From the NCBI GenBank assembly GCA_910584745.1, contig CAJUDG010000004.1:124001-188000 (forward strand): a DNA stretch of 64,000 bases, given 5' to 3'. The stretch is from an uncultured Eubacteriales bacterium (GTDB taxonomy: Bacteria; Bacillota; Clostridia; Oscillospirales; Acutalibacteraceae). The position numbers and the translations under genes are program-made. Numbering within the stretch: position 1 is the first letter of the stretch; each line of letters starts with the position of its first letter. The notes beneath the pieces are model-generated. The model was not told where the DNA came from. It worked only from the letters and a program-made list of their open reading frames with translations, and did no database searches. Positions 44,277 through 52,630 of this stretch are shown piece after piece.

Positions 44277-46871
44277 TTACCCTTTGGGGCCGGGGCCATC
44301 GTTGGGCAAAAATGAGGTTCGCCGATTGGCTCCCGGGGATCCGTCCGTTTCCGACTGGCCTTGGCTGTTATCCAGTTTCTGGTCTTGGCCTCCATCTGGC
44401 GCTTGGCTTCCCTCTGGGAGAGCTGACGCCTTGTGGAACATGGTGTTTTCCCGCTGCATATAAGCGGAGAGAGCGCCAAAGTGGCAGTTGGCACTGAACA
44501 GGAAATAGACCAGGGTACCGAAATCATACCGCCTGTCATTTTCCTGTTCCCAGAGGACCTCCAGCGTCCCGCCATTGATTCTTTTCAGCATACGGCCTAT
44601 GCGGTTGAACAAGGTTTCCAGACTATCCACAAAGGAATCGCTTGAGAACCTGAGGCTTCTGTTGATGATCCCTTGGGACAATTCCTGGCAGACCTTTTCC
44701 GTCACCTCCCAGTTCAGGGCAATCTGCAGGGCGCTCTCCTGGGCCTGGTAGACCAGCTTCTGCTCTGTCAGCCGGCCCCCTTCTACCGGCTCTTCCAGCC
44801 GCAGAAGCAGGGTGATGAACTGGAGCAAATGAATACAGGCAGGCTCGTCGGGATCAAAGCGCAGGAATATACCGGCGAACAGCCATTCCAGATATGCCTG
44901 TTCAAGGGATTCCGTTTCAGCGGGGAACTTATCGTTCCAGTCTTTCACAACAGCCTCCATTGCCTTCCCAAACGTCACCAGATAGATGGGGTTGCCCCTG
45001 TATGTTTCCCCCATCTGCAGGCCGCTGGCATGCTCGATGGAGCTGTCCAAGGACTTATAGAACGGATATTGGTCGGCGTCCTGCCGCCTCTCCGGGGCAT
45101 ATTCAAGCGGATAGCGGGCGGTAATCTGCCATCTTTCCGGGTCATAGTCGCAGGCGAACAGCCTGTGCTCCCTGCCCGTTTCCGGCGACAGCCATTTGCT
45201 GGCGGTGTCCCGCTTGATCTCCCAGGCCGCCATATGCCCGCGGATGGTGCGGATGGCCCCGATTACAAAGAACAGCATGTCCTCCTCCGTGCTGAGAGGG
45301 CCTCTCTTCCACTGGTAAACCGTCCGGTCCAGGTCGTAGAGGGTCCAGGCCCTATTGCCGATATTCTGGGCCTTTACCGTTCCATCATATCTCTTCCGGA
45401 GATAGTTCTGGATCTCCCGGATAAAGTTGGCCCGGGGCGTATTGACCAGCTCCCGCAGGAACAGCCGGTCCGCCTTGTCCTGGATTTTCACGTCAATCCA
45501 GTCATAGAAGAAGTAGTTTCGGAAGCGTTCCAGGTTCCGCACGACCGTGGGGTATTGCTCCAGCACGGCCGCCGCCACAGCCGTGGGGGAGTCCCAATCC
45601 CTTGGATGTATAGCTGGGATGTCGTCCATCTCTGACAGCAGGTAGAGCAACTGGTTTAGGCCCCGCAAACTCCGGGGGATAATATGATTCAGGGGGGAAT
45701 CCTGACTGACAAAAATGATCCCCGTCTTTTTATAGATGAGGGCCAGCGCCAGGTCCTGCAGCCTTTGGCTGGGCATATCCCTGGTCCAGTCCAGCGCGGG
45801 TTCTCCCTGTTCGTCCACGTAACGAAGCCGGATATTGGACCCGCCCAAATCCGCGTACTGTTCCAGCCGGGGCAGGTGGATCATGTGGGAGGGTGGGATC
45901 AATTTGTCTATGTACTTGCGGCAGGTCCTGGACAGGATGCCGGTGGATACGGTTTCGGTTTTGATCAGGTCCGAGAACTGCTTCATATGGTTTTGCAGCA
46001 CCACATTGTGGAGCATTTCCATGTCCGACGACATTAAAATCACCAGGTTGGGAATCTGCATATACCGGCGGACATCTTCCAGTACCCCATATCCGTTTTC
46101 AATTTGGGAGTCGGCGTCATCCAACTGTAGGACCAGGAAAGCGTCCGCACTGCACTCCTTTTGCAGTACACGGTCCACCGCTAGGGAAACCAGCTTGTAA
46201 AAGCTCTCCCGTAGGGCCAGCCCGTCTACCGCGTCCTGTAATTCGGAGATATCCGCGGCTTTCCCGTCTCCGGCGGAAAGGCCGTTGATCCCCGTTACAC
46301 AGCGGTTGAAATACCGCCACAGCTCCGTGCGCAGGCCAGGATCCTCCCGCAGGCAGGAGCCGTCCTTTTCCAGCGCCCGGTTTACATAGCGGTAGAGCCG
46401 GGACAGCACCACGTATAAAAATTCGTTGGACTTTTCCAGCGCGGAAGGGGAGATCGGCGGCATGACGAAAAACCGGCAGTTCCGCAGTTCTTTCAGTTTC
46501 GGATCATCGGGGGGGCTTCCCCCCTTACAGGGCAGGTCTGCCAAACGCTGAGAAAAGGATAGCATGGTCTGGGTTTTGCCCGCGCCTCGTTGGCCCACAA
46601 ATGCGATCACATTCCCAGAGTATTGGAACAACTCCATTTCCAGGTCGTCTTGATCCTTTTTCGCGCATTCCCAATGCTTTTTGAACCGCCGAGTATGCCG
46701 GACCGTTTCCGCCAGGGCTGTCAGGGCCTGCCGGTGGGCCGCGTACATAAATTCCTCCGGGTTCAGAACGCTGCCGGAAGAATGCAGCTCCAGCTCCTGA
46801 CCTTTGATAATGGTCAGCTCCAATCCCTCCTGTTCTTTATCCTGGCCGTTCTCCCTCCATCGCTCGCTCAT
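44277..46871 (-). CDS. rdrA: RdrA-like P-loop ATPase of a RADAR-type defence system
   Basis: 864 residues. Walker A is AFVGQRGAGKTQTMLSFSQR (about residues 88-107), and the likely Walker B is FLVLQLDDADSQIENGYGVLE (about residue 245) followed by PNLVILMSSD, a sensor-1-like strand. The remaining 550 residues are helical and unlike common ATPases. Size, the Walker A position near residue 95 and the tight coupling to a giant adenosine-deaminase-like gene match RdrA. The start is ATG at 46871 after GAGGGAG. Upstream, a 243-base gap with a GC-rich hairpin separates it from the phosphoribosyltransferase-like gene. Confidence 0.82.
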   Translation of the reverse strand: MSERWRENGQDKEQEGLELTIIKGQELELHSSGSVLNPEEFMYAAHRQALTALAETVRHTRRFKKHWECAKKDQDDLEMELFQYSGNVIAFVGQRGAGKTQTMLSFSQRLADLPCKGGSPPDDPKLKELRNCRFFVMPPISPSALEKSNEFLYVVLSRLYRYVNRALEKDGSCLREDPGLRTELWRYFNRCVTGINGLSAGDGKAADISELQDAVDGLALRESFYKLVSLAVDRVLQKECSADAFLVLQLDDADSQIENGYGVLEDVRRYMQIPNLVILMSSDMEMLHNVVLQNHMKQFSDLIKTETVSTGILSRTCRKYIDKLIPPSHMIHLPRLEQYADLGGSNIRLRYVDEQGEPALDWTRDMPSQRLQDLALALIYKKTGIIFVSQDSPLNHIIPRSLRGLNQLLYLLSEMDDIPAIHPRDWDSPTAVAAAVLEQYPTVVRNLERFRNYFFYDWIDVKIQDKADRLFLRELVNTPRANFIREIQNYLRKRYDGTVKAQNIGNRAWTLYDLDRTVYQWKRGPLSTEEDMLFFVIGAIRTIRGHMAAWEIKRDTASKWLSPETGREHRLFACDYDPERWQITARYPLEYAPERRQDADQYPFYKSLDSSIEHASGLQMGETYRGNPIYLVTFGKAMEAVVKDWNDKFPAETESLEQAYLEWLFAGIFLRFDPDEPACIHLLQFITLLLRLEEPVEGGRLTEQKLVYQAQESALQIALNWEVTEKVCQELSQGIINRSLRFSSDSFVDSLETLFNRIGRMLKRINGGTLEVLWEQENDRRYDFGTLVYFLFSANCHFGALSAYMQRENTMFHKASALPEGSQAPDGGQDQKLDNSQGQSETDGSPGANRRTSFLPNDGPGPKG

Positions 46872-46895
46872 CCTATTCTCCCTCTTTCCCGGAAA

Positions 46896-46920
46896 GGCCC
46901 CCTGCCTGTGGCAGAGGGCC
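46896..46920. promoter_or_regulatory. GC-rich hairpin just upstream of the RdrA-like gene
   Basis: GGCCCCCTGCC and GGCAGAGGGCC (one mismatch) pair around TGT, 25 bases before the ATG and overlapping the approach to the ribosome binding site. It could be an attenuator, a processing site or a translation-controlling stem. The rest of the 46872-47114 gap holds the short element GCGCAAGACCTTG and a small hairpin GGTTTCT/AGAAACC but no gene. Confidence 0.5.
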
Positions 46921-47114
46921 TCCGTTTATTTTGATTGCGCTGCGCCAAAGCGCAAGACCTTGATGGTTCTGCCCTCAAACTTCCGAAACCTTCGAAAAGG
47001 GCGCCGGTTTCTGAGAGAAACCATGAAACGCCAGCCGAACCGGCAGGTGAAACGGCATTTTGCCCGCTTCGCGGCCCCAGTTAGCGCCACGCATGGGACC
47101 TCTGTTAATTTTCC

Positions 47115-48890
47115 TTATGCTTTTGCCAGCCGTTCACCCAAAATGAACTCCTCCGCTTCGGCGCTGTGCGCCACAGCTTCGTTTAGGCCGCTGCTCAGCC
47201 GGATCAGGTTGGCAAAGTTCCAATCTGCAAACGTCTGCCGGTACTCATAGACCCGCATAAGGTCCTCATCGTATATTCCGGCCTTTTTGAGAAACGCCGC
47301 TACTGCCTCTTTGGGGGTACGGTACCGCAGGTAATAGAATTCCTCCACCCGGGCTAGAGCCGGAATATAGGCCGCATATTTCTTCATCTGGTAGAACGTG
47401 GACATCTCCCCAACTTTTAAGAGAAGTTGGGTTTCCCCGTTCTCCTCCACATGGAGCATGGGGCCCTCCAGCCCCCGGTCCATAGCGGCAATCAGCGCGG
47501 CGATTCTGCCGCAGGCTGTTTCGACATCCGGCACGGCGGAAATCAAATCTTTCAAAATCTGGCCGACGGAGCTTCCCTGCTCCTGATAGTCCATCGGCTC
47601 GAACCAATACGGCCGGTCCGCCACCTTAACGGCCTCTTTCTCGTCCTGCATCCCCATTTTCCAAAGGTAGCGGGACACCGTGTTGATGCAGGAACTCCCT
47701 AGCGCAGTCCCCTCTAAGGAAATATCCAAGCCCGCAAACCTGCGGAGGCCGTACCGTAGCAGTTGGTCCCCCGCCCCATCCAGGAAAGGCTCCAGGATCT
47801 GGCGAATATGCCGCTGCAAGGGCTTGTCGAACACAATGCGTAAAAACTCTTCCATCAGCGAATCACCGCCGCCAAAGTTGCAGACGATTTTTCGCAGGTC
47901 CGTGCTCCACTCTCCGCTGACAGCCTCATAATCGGAGAAGTCTCCCAAAAAGTCTTGGAAGTCCATCACCGACATTAGGAACATAAGGAGTTGCGCTTTC
48001 ACCGGCTGGAGAATGGCGTGCTCCGTCCCTAGCAACCGGCCGATTCCCAAAAGGTTTTCTTCTTGAGCCACCTGCATGCCTGCCCGGCACAACTTCCTGG
48101 CGGTGGCTCCATCCAACACACCCACCAGGGGAAAGCTGGTAATTTTTAGGCTGTCCTCCCGTTGATCTGGGAAAAAGCGTAGCGTTTTAAACCGCCGGAT
48201 CCCCGGGCCGCCGCATGGCTTTATATAGACAACCGCCTGCTCCCCCTCGTAGTCCAGGGAAATCCGGCTCCAGCCCCGCTGGATTGTCCGGGAGAATTCC
48301 TCCAGCCTTTCCTGGGGGCGGTCGCACCAAACGGAAAAGGAAAAGCTGGTGTTCGCCTCGTCAGATCCTGCCATCGCCTGGGAAAACTGTAGGGACATGT
48401 CGTGAATGTCGCGCATGGAGGTAAATCTCCCGGAAAAAGTCCGGAACGAAAAGGTCCCCGACGCCAGCAGCCGAGCCCTTTCGCTGGCCGCAAACACCCG
48501 CACATCTACGCTCCGCTTGAAGTCGCCGGCGAAACGCTCTTCGCTAAAGCGGCCTGGGTAGAGAGCCTCTAGGCCGCCATAGACCACATTTCTGAGCTGG
48601 GACACGGACTTGGTGATTCCCCGACCGTATATGGCCAAGTCATCCACGATCAGAATTCGAGGGAAGACGCCTGTCTGCGCGTACTCCTCTACAATCTCCC
48701 CGGCACGGGTCAGCAGGCCCGAAACCGTTAGCAGGTCGCTTTTCCCTGTCCAAAGGTCATATAAGAGGTTGAATCCCCTGCGCTCCCTGGCCGCAACATA
48801 TTTGTAATCCCGAGCGGCCTGGCAGATCTGGCTGCTAAATTGGGCGAAGTCCCGGATTCCCCGGTAGCTTAAAATATTCTTTATTGGCAT
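47115..48890 (-). CDS. Phosphoribosyltransferase-like protein, first gene of the RADAR-like operon
   Basis: 591 residues, family not recognised as a whole. Residues about 75-100 read FPRILIVDDLAIYGRGITKS, which matches the hydrophobic strand, acidic pair and glycine loop of type I phosphoribosyltransferases (the PRPP site), in the form seen in diverged PRTase-like domains. An upstream helix (YKYVAARERRGFNLLYDLW) fits this fold. The remaining ~450 residues have no motif I know. It shares strand and apparent promoter with the RdrA/RdrB-like genes, so it may be an accessory or regulatory component. The start is ATG at 48890; an AGGAG lies 13 bases upstream, a little far. Confidence 0.6.
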   Translation of the reverse strand: MPIKNILSYRGIRDFAQFSSQICQAARDYKYVAARERRGFNLLYDLWTGKSDLLTVSGLLTRAGEIVEEYAQTGVFPRILIVDDLAIYGRGITKSVSQLRNVVYGGLEALYPGRFSEERFAGDFKRSVDVRVFAASERARLLASGTFSFRTFSGRFTSMRDIHDMSLQFSQAMAGSDEANTSFSFSVWCDRPQERLEEFSRTIQRGWSRISLDYEGEQAVVYIKPCGGPGIRRFKTLRFFPDQREDSLKITSFPLVGVLDGATARKLCRAGMQVAQEENLLGIGRLLGTEHAILQPVKAQLLMFLMSVMDFQDFLGDFSDYEAVSGEWSTDLRKIVCNFGGGDSLMEEFLRIVFDKPLQRHIRQILEPFLDGAGDQLLRYGLRRFAGLDISLEGTALGSSCINTVSRYLWKMGMQDEKEAVKVADRPYWFEPMDYQEQGSSVGQILKDLISAVPDVETACGRIAALIAAMDRGLEGPMLHVEENGETQLLLKVGEMSTFYQMKKYAAYIPALARVEEFYYLRYRTPKEAVAAFLKKAGIYDEDLMRVYEYRQTFADWNFANLIRLSSGLNEAVAHSAEAEEFILGERLAKA

Positions 48891-48993
48891 GGTTACCCAT
48901 CTTTCTCCTGGAGTGTTTGGGAATAGCCTGTGCCGCCGGTCCCACTTTTATACCGCACGCTATGGCACTGTTACAGTATATGAGAAATGCAGT

Positions 48994-49037
48994 AAAAAAA
49001 GCCCGGCGGTCCCCCTTGTTTCCGGGGTCCCCTGGGC
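48994..49037 (-). terminator. Intrinsic terminator inside the leader of the RADAR-like operon
   Basis: On the minus strand AGCCC (49037-49033) pairs with GGGCT, and inside it GGACCCC faces GGGGGACC around GGAAACAA; a run of seven T (49000-48994) follows. It lies between the promoter at 49216 and the first gene at 48890, so most transcripts may stop here. Confidence 0.65.
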
Positions 49038-49187
49038 TAAGCCCTGCAGACAACATCTTCTGTTTTGCTCTGAAACCCCAACTATAGGACCTAAACTGTG
49101 CAGATATCGACAATGCCATTGTCAATGCTACCAAAAAAGCGTTACGCTCCATGGCATCTCTTGTCAAATAAACTATACAGCTTTACC

Positions 49188-49216
49188 ATTATATCTCAAA
49201 ACAAATATGTTGTCAA
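49188..49216 (-). promoter_or_regulatory. Consensus sigma-A promoter of the RADAR-like operon
   Basis: On the minus strand TTGACA (49216-49211), exactly 17 bases, TATAAT (49193-49188). The predicted start near 49181 gives a leader of about 290 bases before the first gene. It includes the stem ATTGACAAT/ATTGTCGAT (about 49104-49125) and the terminator at 48994-49037. Confidence 0.8.
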
Positions 49217-49507
49217 CCTTTTTTTGAATTTTTTTAGATAGAACAAAGATCTTTAGAGATATTTTCTAATATCTGCGAAGGCCATTTGGCTAGAATTTCA
49301 CTTTACGAAATCTATAGATACCATGTGCCTTATATTTGAGAACTGGTCTGGTCGCCATACCCTTTCGTGGCACAATATCAATGTTCATCGAACAGCATAT
49401 CCAATCTATTTTCGGCTCCATAATTCTATAAAAGCAACTGCATTACCATTCTATGATAATAGCACAAAAGTGACTCCACGGCCTTTTGACGCTGCGGCAT
49501 CTCGCGG
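49217..49507. other. AT-rich intergenic region
   Basis: No gene, promoter of note or repeat recognised beyond the promoter at its left edge. It separates the AlbA_2 gene from the RADAR-like operon on the same strand. Confidence 0.5.
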
Positions 49508-50968
49508 CTAATCATGACTGTCCGGAATGTAGGCAGTCCGATAAGTCTGCTCCGGACTCTTCGGCCTGTCCGGGATAGACAAAAGTATCTGTCCGGATTG
49601 GACCAGTGGCTCAATATATTTCTTCATCCCGTAGGACACAGAGCTTACCCCAAGGAAGTTTGCTATCTCCTGGCGGTTTCGAGGCGTTTCGCAAAACGCT
49701 AAAATCCCCTTTGGATCATCCGGCCTCTCTGCCGGCACGTTTTCCTCAAAACGATTATATAGGCAGACCATAAACTCTCCACGGTTATCCTGGAACACCG
49801 GCTCCGGCAAATCCGCCTCCTGCATGGCCCGGCGTATCCGAGGGATTCCAGAATAGCGATTCTCTGTTTCCCCCAGCGCTTCCATAGCCGTGACCAGGAA
49901 TGGGTTGCGCGTATCAGGCTGGACCTTCCCAAGCTGGTCCACGGTCAGGCGCCCATAGAGCCCACCCGGGTTTCGGACCTCTATCCGGTCAGAAAACATC
50001 GTGACCTGAATGGGCATATTTTCTGTATGGGCGCTATAATCCCTATGGACCAGTGCGTTGAGTATGACCTCCCGCAAAGCGTCAGCGGGGTATTCTGTCC
50101 GGTCCTCCCGTTTCCCAGTCTGAGGGTCGATATGAATAGAGGTGCGCATATTCTTCTGCAAAAAGCCCATGGCATCGTTCAGCATCTCCGGGAGACTTCC
50201 CTCCAGGCGTTGGCTGTCCGTAAAGCGCTGGCCCCCTGTACCAAGCTCGCCCATTTCCCTCCCGGGCACCCTGGCAGCTATGATGCTCAGTTGAGGGAAA
50301 TACGCCTGGGGATACGGGCAAAACAGCAGAAACGCGGACAGAGTAGGCTTCCCCTCCCGAAGTATACCCGTCAGCTCATAAAGCTGTGGCAGAGGAAACG
50401 CCGCAAAGTTCGGGAGGTCCAACTTGCGGCGCTGGATATACTGTTCCAGCCTCGCTGGGTCAAGGCTGCTCAGCGCGGCCTCCTCCACCGGTCGAATATC
50501 ATCGCGGCTTTTCTTCCTGTATGCCTCATAGCTATAGATTTCATACTCCGTCATGGGCTTATCCGCATCTCCTACCCGCACATAAGAACCCTTCAGCCTG
50601 CCCTTCGCCGTCTTAAAGCAGGGACGCTCCGCAATATCTACCGGCGGTATCTCCGCTGCCACGAAGGTCAGACCATCCTCCTCATAAACAGATAGGACCG
50701 GCCGCACTACCGGGGTCATGGACTCGCCTACCTCCATGAGCTTTTTCTGGAGGTCGTGGGCATCATACACCCCTACCTTTTGAAACCCGGCCTGCTCGTC
50801 TACGCCAAACAGGATCGTTCCACCGTCCTCTTGATTTGAAAACGAGCTAAACGTGTCATATAGTTTCTCCGGGCACCCTTTGCGGGCTGATTTCACTTCA
50901 AGCGTCCTGGTTTCACATTTTTCTTCCTGGCATTTCAGAAGCAAAGCCGCAAATTCCACTTCCAGCAT
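49508..50968 (-). CDS. AlbA_2/Schlafen-like and RecG-type regulator with winged helix
   Basis: 486 residues from ATG at 50968 with AAGGAG 9 bases upstream. The N-terminus is an AlbA_2 (Schlafen) domain: ETRTLEVKSARKGCPEKLYDTFSSFSNQEDGGTILFGVDE (E-x-K ... N-x-GG-x-I-x-G pattern). The middle is an HATPase_c_4-type region with ALREVILNALVHRDYS and IEVRNPGGLYGRLTVDQL. The C-terminus (NRQEIANFLGVSSVSYGMKKYIEPLVQSGQI) is a winged helix. Proteins of this build are often annotated as ATP-binding or RecG-like transcriptional regulators, and are frequent in defence and mobile regions. No link to the RADAR operon beyond adjacency can be shown. Confidence 0.82.
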   Translation of the reverse strand: MLEVEFAALLLKCQEEKCETRTLEVKSARKGCPEKLYDTFSSFSNQEDGGTILFGVDEQAGFQKVGVYDAHDLQKKLMEVGESMTPVVRPVLSVYEEDGLTFVAAEIPPVDIAERPCFKTAKGRLKGSYVRVGDADKPMTEYEIYSYEAYRKKSRDDIRPVEEAALSSLDPARLEQYIQRRKLDLPNFAAFPLPQLYELTGILREGKPTLSAFLLFCPYPQAYFPQLSIIAARVPGREMGELGTGGQRFTDSQRLEGSLPEMLNDAMGFLQKNMRTSIHIDPQTGKREDRTEYPADALREVILNALVHRDYSAHTENMPIQVTMFSDRIEVRNPGGLYGRLTVDQLGKVQPDTRNPFLVTAMEALGETENRYSGIPRIRRAMQEADLPEPVFQDNRGEFMVCLYNRFEENVPAERPDDPKGILAFCETPRNRQEIANFLGVSSVSYGMKKYIEPLVQSGQILLSIPDRPKSPEQTYRTAYIPDSHD

Positions 50969-50990
50969 AAAACTCAACTCCTTTGTCAAC

Positions 50991-51019
50991 ATATTAACAT
51001 ATATCTCCGAAAAAGTAAA
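50991..51019 (-). promoter_or_regulatory. Possible promoter of the AlbA_2 gene
   Basis: On the minus strand TTTACT (51019-51014), 17 bases, TAATAT (50996-50991). The leader would be very short. Just upstream, GAAGTG and CACTTC (51033-51057) form an interrupted inverted repeat that could be an operator. Confidence 0.35.
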
Positions 51020-51264
51020 GGAATATTTGAGAAGTGTAGGCAGCGATTTCACTTCTTTTAAAGAAATTAAATCCAGATTTTAGTTCTTCTCCCATTTTCA
51101 GTAGATGTTAGTATACCCGAAAACCTCTTAGCATATCAAAAGGCCAGACCCCCCTCAAGCAGCCCGGCCTTCCCAGATTATTCCTGTATCCCCCCAAGTT
51201 CTATGTATTCCTGTCAAAATCTGTCGAAGTTACCGTTCCTGATTCGGACAAAATCAGCGAAACC

Positions 51265-51345
51265 CTAGTATTCATGCGGCTTTGCGGGCTTTTGTGTTAT
51301 TATAACACATTCCTCTATCCGCCGTACTATACCAGTAGCTTTCAT
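51265..51345 (-). pseudogene. Truncated AbrB/SpoVT-like 5' end
   Basis: The minus-strand reading from ATG 51345 is MKATGIVRRI, identical to the first ten residues of SpoVT at 41186, then diverges (EECVIITQKPAKPHEY) and stops after 26 codons. The bases CAGTAGCTTTCATA and the upstream CATTCCT are also shared. It is too short for a DNA-binding domain, so it is either a remnant or an imprint left when sequence was inserted. The rest of 50969-51536 holds no gene; a GGCC-rich weak hairpin lies near 51141-51171. Confidence 0.6.
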
Positions 51346-51492
51346 ATTTACATTCCTCTCTTTCGCATAAACAGGTTATTGGTCGTTCCGTTTCCCATTC
51401 TAAACGGCTTTAGTTGCAGGTCTATTATTTGCAGAGCTTTCCCGTTTATCCGAAATTTGCAGATTTGGATCTTTACGCATAAAACAGGCAAA

Positions 51493-51510
51493 GGGACGCA
51501 GTATGCGCCC
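51493..51510 (-). terminator. Probable terminator of SLH gene 2
   Basis: GGGACGC and GCGCCCC pair around AGTAT with one mismatch. On the minus strand TTTGCCTGTTTTAT follows. It sits 27 bases after the SLH gene stop. Confidence 0.5.
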
Positions 51511-51536
51511 CTTCGTCTGGAAATATTCGGAAAATT

Positions 51537-52589
51537 TTACAAGTCTTTGCCGCGGTACATGAAAGAAACTATCTCCGCCCGAGAGCACTTGTCGTTGGGC
51601 TTAAAGGTGCCGGTGCCCTTCCCAGCGGTAATGCCCTTCTCAACGGCCCAGCCCACGGCCTTCTCATAGAAGGAGCCGCTGACCACGTCCTTGAAGGAAC
51701 TGGCCCCATTGGGCGCGGGCTCTCCCGCCGCCCGCCACATGAAGGTCATGGCCTCGGCCCGAGTGCACTTGTCGCCGGGCTTAAAGGTCCCGACGCCCTT
51801 ACCGGCGGTGATATCGTTCTCAACTGCCCACAGCACGGCCTTGTAATAGTAGTCCTTCTCCTTCACGTCAGAGAAGCTGTTGGCGGCAGTTTCGGGCTCC
51901 GGCGAGCCCGCGCTGCGCCAGAGGAAGGTGACTATCTCGCCCCGGGTGCACTTGTCATTGGGCTTGAACAGGTTATTACCCTTCCCGGCAGTGATGTTGT
52001 TCTCAACGGCCCACTTCACAGCGTCGGCAAAGTAATCGGTGGATTTCACGTCGGTGAAGCCGGTGGAAGGGGTGGGGGGCGGTGAAACATAATCGCCGCC
52101 GTCACAGTTATAGTGGTACTCTACTTCATTGGGGCACTCACACATAATCGCAAAGTTCTCACGGAACTCCGCGAACACCGGGTCAGACTCAGAGCCGGAA
52201 TAATGTATGGTTTTAAGGCTTGTGCAGCCGATAAAATTTTGTCGGCCGGGGTCGATTATGCCCTCCTTCAGGTAAAGGTTTTCAAGCTTATCGCAGCGGT
52301 TAAAGCCGTTGCCGGGGATATTGAGGACCCCTTCGCCAATGGAGACCGTGCGGATTTCCGATGCGTATTTGGACCAGGGGGCGCCGGATATATAGTTGGG
52401 CACGTAATCCGGTTCGGAACCGTAATTAGAGATGGTGAAATACCCATCCGTCATCAGGGACCAGTATATATCCTCCCCCAATTCACCTGTGTCCTTGAGA
52501 CCCGCATCGTTGCCGCCCGCGCTGGCGAACATGGGCACCGCGCCGATAATCAGGCACAGCGCCAGTAGAACTGATAGAACCTTTTTCAT
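51537..52589 (-). CDS. SLH surface protein 2
   Basis: 350 residues from ATG at 52589 with AGGAGG upstream. The signal peptide MKKVLSVLLALCLIIGAVPM is nearly identical to those of the other three SLH genes. The variable middle (about residues 25-170) has one partial BspA-like unit (IGEGVLNIPGNGFNRCDKLENLYLKEGI) and an otherwise unknown short domain. The C-terminal 165 residues are three SLH domains (TRGEIVTFLWR, TRAEAMTFMWR, SRAEIVSFMYR) almost identical in DNA to the other copies. It should be exported and anchored to secondary cell-wall polymer. Its upstream invertible promoter points away, so it is predicted silent in this assembly. Confidence 0.88.
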   Translation of the reverse strand: MKKVLSVLLALCLIIGAVPMFASAGGNDAGLKDTGELGEDIYWSLMTDGYFTISNYGSEPDYVPNYISGAPWSKYASEIRTVSIGEGVLNIPGNGFNRCDKLENLYLKEGIIDPGRQNFIGCTSLKTIHYSGSESDPVFAEFRENFAIMCECPNEVEYHYNCDGGDYVSPPPTPSTGFTDVKSTDYFADAVKWAVENNITAGKGNNLFKPNDKCTRGEIVTFLWRSAGSPEPETAANSFSDVKEKDYYYKAVLWAVENDITAGKGVGTFKPGDKCTRAEAMTFMWRAAGEPAPNGASSFKDVVSGSFYEKAVGWAVEKGITAGKGTGTFKPNDKCSRAEIVSFMYRGKDL

Positions 52590-52630
52590 TTGAAAGCCTC
52601 CTAAAAATATTGTTTTGCGCGAAAAGTCAT

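Noticed and set aside
48990..49040. T-box-like sequence (AAGGGGGACCGCCGG) in the leader
   Set aside because: It is only partly similar to the T-box AGGGUGG-ACCGCG element, and no stem I specifier loop was found. A plain terminator explains it.
48835..49167. A 110-codon minus-strand frame over the leader and the start of the phosphoribosyltransferase-like gene
   Set aside because: It has only a weak start signal, no recognisable domain, and runs through a terminator. It is kept only as a possible leader reading in the findings, not as a gene.
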